Of a stretch of DNA of 64,000 bases, positions 62,053 to 64,000 are shown one piece after another. Where the stretch lies: NCBI GenBank assembly GCA_003339415.1, contig PDHQ01000035.1, positions 6,249 to 70,248 of the forward strand, read 5' to 3'. This stretch comes from Ophiocordyceps camponoti-saundersi (nom. inval.). Its lineage: Eukaryota > Ascomycota > Sordariomycetes > Hypocreales > Ophiocordycipitaceae. The notes beneath the pieces were generated by a model. The model ran no database searches. It saw only the letters and a list, made by a program, of their open reading frames with translations, and was not told the DNA's origin. Position 1 is the first letter of the stretch, and every line of letters starts with the position of its first letter. A program made the translations under genes and the position numbers.

Positions 62053-64000
62053 CTAGCCATCGTCCGCCGTATGTTCCGTCTCCTTGGTCGCCGTATCTCT
62101 GCCCTTCTTCTTAATCGAGGACATGGAGAAGCGCCAGCTGCTCATCCTACCTGATTCTCGGCTTTCCCTAGACTTGGTCGGGCCAAGGGACGGGCTGCTT
62201 GCCACGCTTTCGTAGCTTCGGCCCAGTATGGAGTTATCGTCCGCCACATCATCCGCGTCGCCGATGCTGAAACCGTGTTCGCCGCCAGCATTACCGGATC
62301 CCTTCTTAAACAGGCCCGAATCTTTTCCCAGCCTCGTCGACAATCCGAATTTACTGGAACTACCCTTTCGGAAGAGTTTCCTAACAGCCTTCTCCGGGTC
62401 TTTCAGGCTCGATGCCGATGGCGATTGCAAATCCGGCGAGTAGTGTTGTAGCGATTCCTGCGATTCCTGCGTGTGGACAGACGTCCGGGAACCCGAGGGC
62501 CAGTTATCGAGACTGAGCGCCGAGTCGCCCGCCACCACTTCTTTTGCCTTACCCTTGTCATCTTTACCTTTCTCCCTGCTTCGGTCCTTGTCCTTCTTGA
62601 AGATTTGACCCATAAACGTCGGCGCTGCGGGATTAAGACGTTGGTTCACGGCCTTTGCAGCGCTCGGTGGAAGGCTACCGATGACACCAACCTGACTGGC
62701 CCGCGTCTCTGGGTTCAGCAAGTCATCCTCGCCCAGAATTTCATCATCCGCGGAAGCGAGAGTCGTTGTCATCGCGGTAGAGCCCTGCAGCGACGGCCTC
62801 CTAGAACCGCTCCTGGAGGGCCACGCCCCTTCTCCTCGGGATCGGAGACGACTCTTCTGCAGGGCCAACGCGTCTCCAGGAGCGCCCCAGATAGACCCGC
62901 TGTCGGTAGAAGGACGCGGCAGATCCGTCGACGCTATCGATGCCGGCCGCGAAAGCTCGTCTTCACGGTCGTTTACGGTCATAGGCGGACGCAGTACCGA
63001 GACCGGCCTCGACGTTCCCAGGTGTGGTGCGCCGGCCCTGTCCGAAGCGTTCGAATCGCGAGCCGCCCATGAGCCGATGTTGATCATGTGTCTGTTCTCC
63101 ATGGAATCATCGTCTGCCGTCGAGGGGAAAGACTGAGTTTGCGAAGGCTTGAGACTGCCAACAGCAGGGCCGTCCGAGCACTTGGCGACCCGGCCCCGTT
63201 GCAAGGTTAAGAAGAAGTTAGCAATCTTGTGGCTTGCTGTCGGCGTCTCCGTCGGTGAGTTTCCTGTGTTGAGCGACTTTCCATCGCTGTTCTCCGCGTA
63301 GGGCGGGAATGAGAGGTTGTGTGCCGAGCCGTGCGGGCTCGGGAACACGTTAAAGGAAATATTGGACGACGATGGAGACTGAGGGCCCTCCTCGGGCGCC
63401 GGTCTGGCGGGCTTGGACTCCAGCTTAAAGGTGCCTTGGGACTCCATGGCGTCTATTTCTTCCGTTTCCTCGAAGATGTTGGAAGGCAGGAGAGTCTGGG
63501 CCGACGGACTCAACGTTGCACCGGATGTCTTAGACTCAATGTCCGTTGATAACTCGTTGGCGCCGTCAGCTGTTTGCCCCATGAACAAAGGCGATATGTA
63601 GCTCGGGTTGCTGAAACCCATTGTCGCCGGCGGGTTGGGCTCGGCCGGAGCAACCCGGTCGGGAGAAGGCAGGCCGGTCTTGAGCAGCGAATTACCACCT
63701 TGAATCGGGCGCTTAGACTGGGCTACCGGCGGCGAATCGTAGTCAACTGCTGAAGGGACAGGCTGGCCGTAATATGGGAGACCGGCCGCCTGCTGAATTT
63801 TGAGCTGCTCGGTCAGGTCACGGATCTGCTGGCTCAGGACGTTCCCCTCCTTGGTCTCGGCGACGAGGCGACTGTGAAGCTCCCTACGACGTTGCTCCCA
63901 GTCTCTCCTCCGCTTCGACTCTTCCTCGCGCCACGTCTCTTCATCGGCTTCCGGTAACAGCTCTTTAGCGGTCTTGGAATCCTGAAGCTGCTTGCCCTTG
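62053..64000 (-). CDS. C-terminal part of an unrecognised coiled-coil protein (5' end outside window)
   Basis: The frame is open from the window edge to the stop at 62053-62055, about 648 residues visible. The first ATG in view (63621) is internal: the upstream sequence continues in the same frame as a charged coiled coil (EETWREEESKRRRDWEQRRR, NVLSQQIRDLTEQLKIQQ). The rest is Ser/Pro/Asp-rich and probably disordered, with conserved-looking islands such as NRHMINIGSWAARDS and AAPTFMGQIFKKDKD, and basic KKK ends. I do not recognise the family. Confidence 0.7.
   Translation of the reverse strand, partial: KGKQLQDSKTAKELLPEADEETWREEESKRRRDWEQRRRELHSRLVAETKEGNVLSQQIRDLTEQLKIQQAAGLPYYGQPVPSAVDYDSPPVAQSKRPIQGGNSLLKTGLPSPDRVAPAEPNPPATMGFSNPSYISPLFMGQTADGANELSTDIESKTSGATLSPSAQTLLPSNIFEETEEIDAMESQGTFKLESKPARPAPEEGPQSPSSSNISFNVFPSPHGSAHNLSFPPYAENSDGKSLNTGNSPTETPTASHKIANFFLTLQRGRVAKCSDGPAVGSLKPSQTQSFPSTADDDSMENRHMINIGSWAARDSNASDRAGAPHLGTSRPVSVLRPPMTVNDREDELSRPASIASTDLPRPSTDSGSIWGAPGDALALQKSRLRSRGEGAWPSRSGSRRPSLQGSTAMTTTLASADDEILGEDDLLNPETRASQVGVIGSLPPSAAKAVNQRLNPAAPTFMGQIFKKDKDRSREKGKDDKGKAKEVVAGDSALSLDNWPSGSRTSVHTQESQESLQHYSPDLQSPSASSLKDPEKAVRKLFRKGSSSKFGLSTRLGKDSGLFKKGSGNAGGEHGFSIGDADDVADDNSILGRSYESVASSPSLGPTKSRESRESGRMSSWRFSMSSIKKKGRDTATKETEHTADDG

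Overview
The window comes from the nuclear genome of a filamentous ascomycete, probably a sordariomycete. The evidence is short spliceosomal introns (55-160 nt, GT..AG with one GC..AG), intron-bearing tRNA genes, an AbaA-type conidiation regulator, a DUF7492 secreted protein, a TOS1-like wall protein, and an LTR retrotransposon destroyed by repeat-induced point mutation (RIP). Genus cannot be fixed from the sequence alone.

Layout. 1-10 kb is accessory-looking: no gene supported in 1-4.1 kb, a 385-bp foldback/MITE-like element (2934-3318), two predicted secreted proteins (4115-4975 minus; 6705-8696 plus, a repeat-built extracellular protein) and a tRNA-Leu(AAG). 10-17 kb holds MRD1 (rRNA processing) and abaA. 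17-21.3 kb is gene-poor low-complexity DNA. 21.3-24.8 kb has the DUF7492 protein and a cyclophilin H-type isomerase. 24.98-30.31 kb is one complete LTR element of the Ty1/copia type in minus orientation, with 165-bp LTRs, a perfect GTATG target duplication and almost no CpA/TpG left. 30.3-33.2 kb has no supported gene. 33.2-43.6 kb carries a membrane RING-H2 ligase, a GPALPP/DUF3752 protein divergent from VPS8 (CORVET), and a DHA14-type MFS transporter. 44.6-47.2 kb has three tandem small secreted paralogues. 47.4-64 kb is housekeeping: a TDG/MUG DNA glycosylase, ARP4, tRNA-Ser(GCT), a TOS1-like wall protein, mitochondrial LysRS, thioredoxin reductase, VPS53 (GARP) and a truncated coiled-coil gene at the right edge.

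Most genes are unrelated housekeeping functions: RNA processing, chromatin and DNA repair, endosome/Golgi tethering (VPS8, VPS53), redox and mitochondrial translation. The accessory parts are the secreted proteins and the mobile DNA. Exon structures were worked out by hand from splice signals, reading-frame closure and family motifs. The most unusual items are the tandem secreted triplet, the 663-residue repeat protein, and the RIP-saturated element lying 180 bp upstream of the cyclophilin start.
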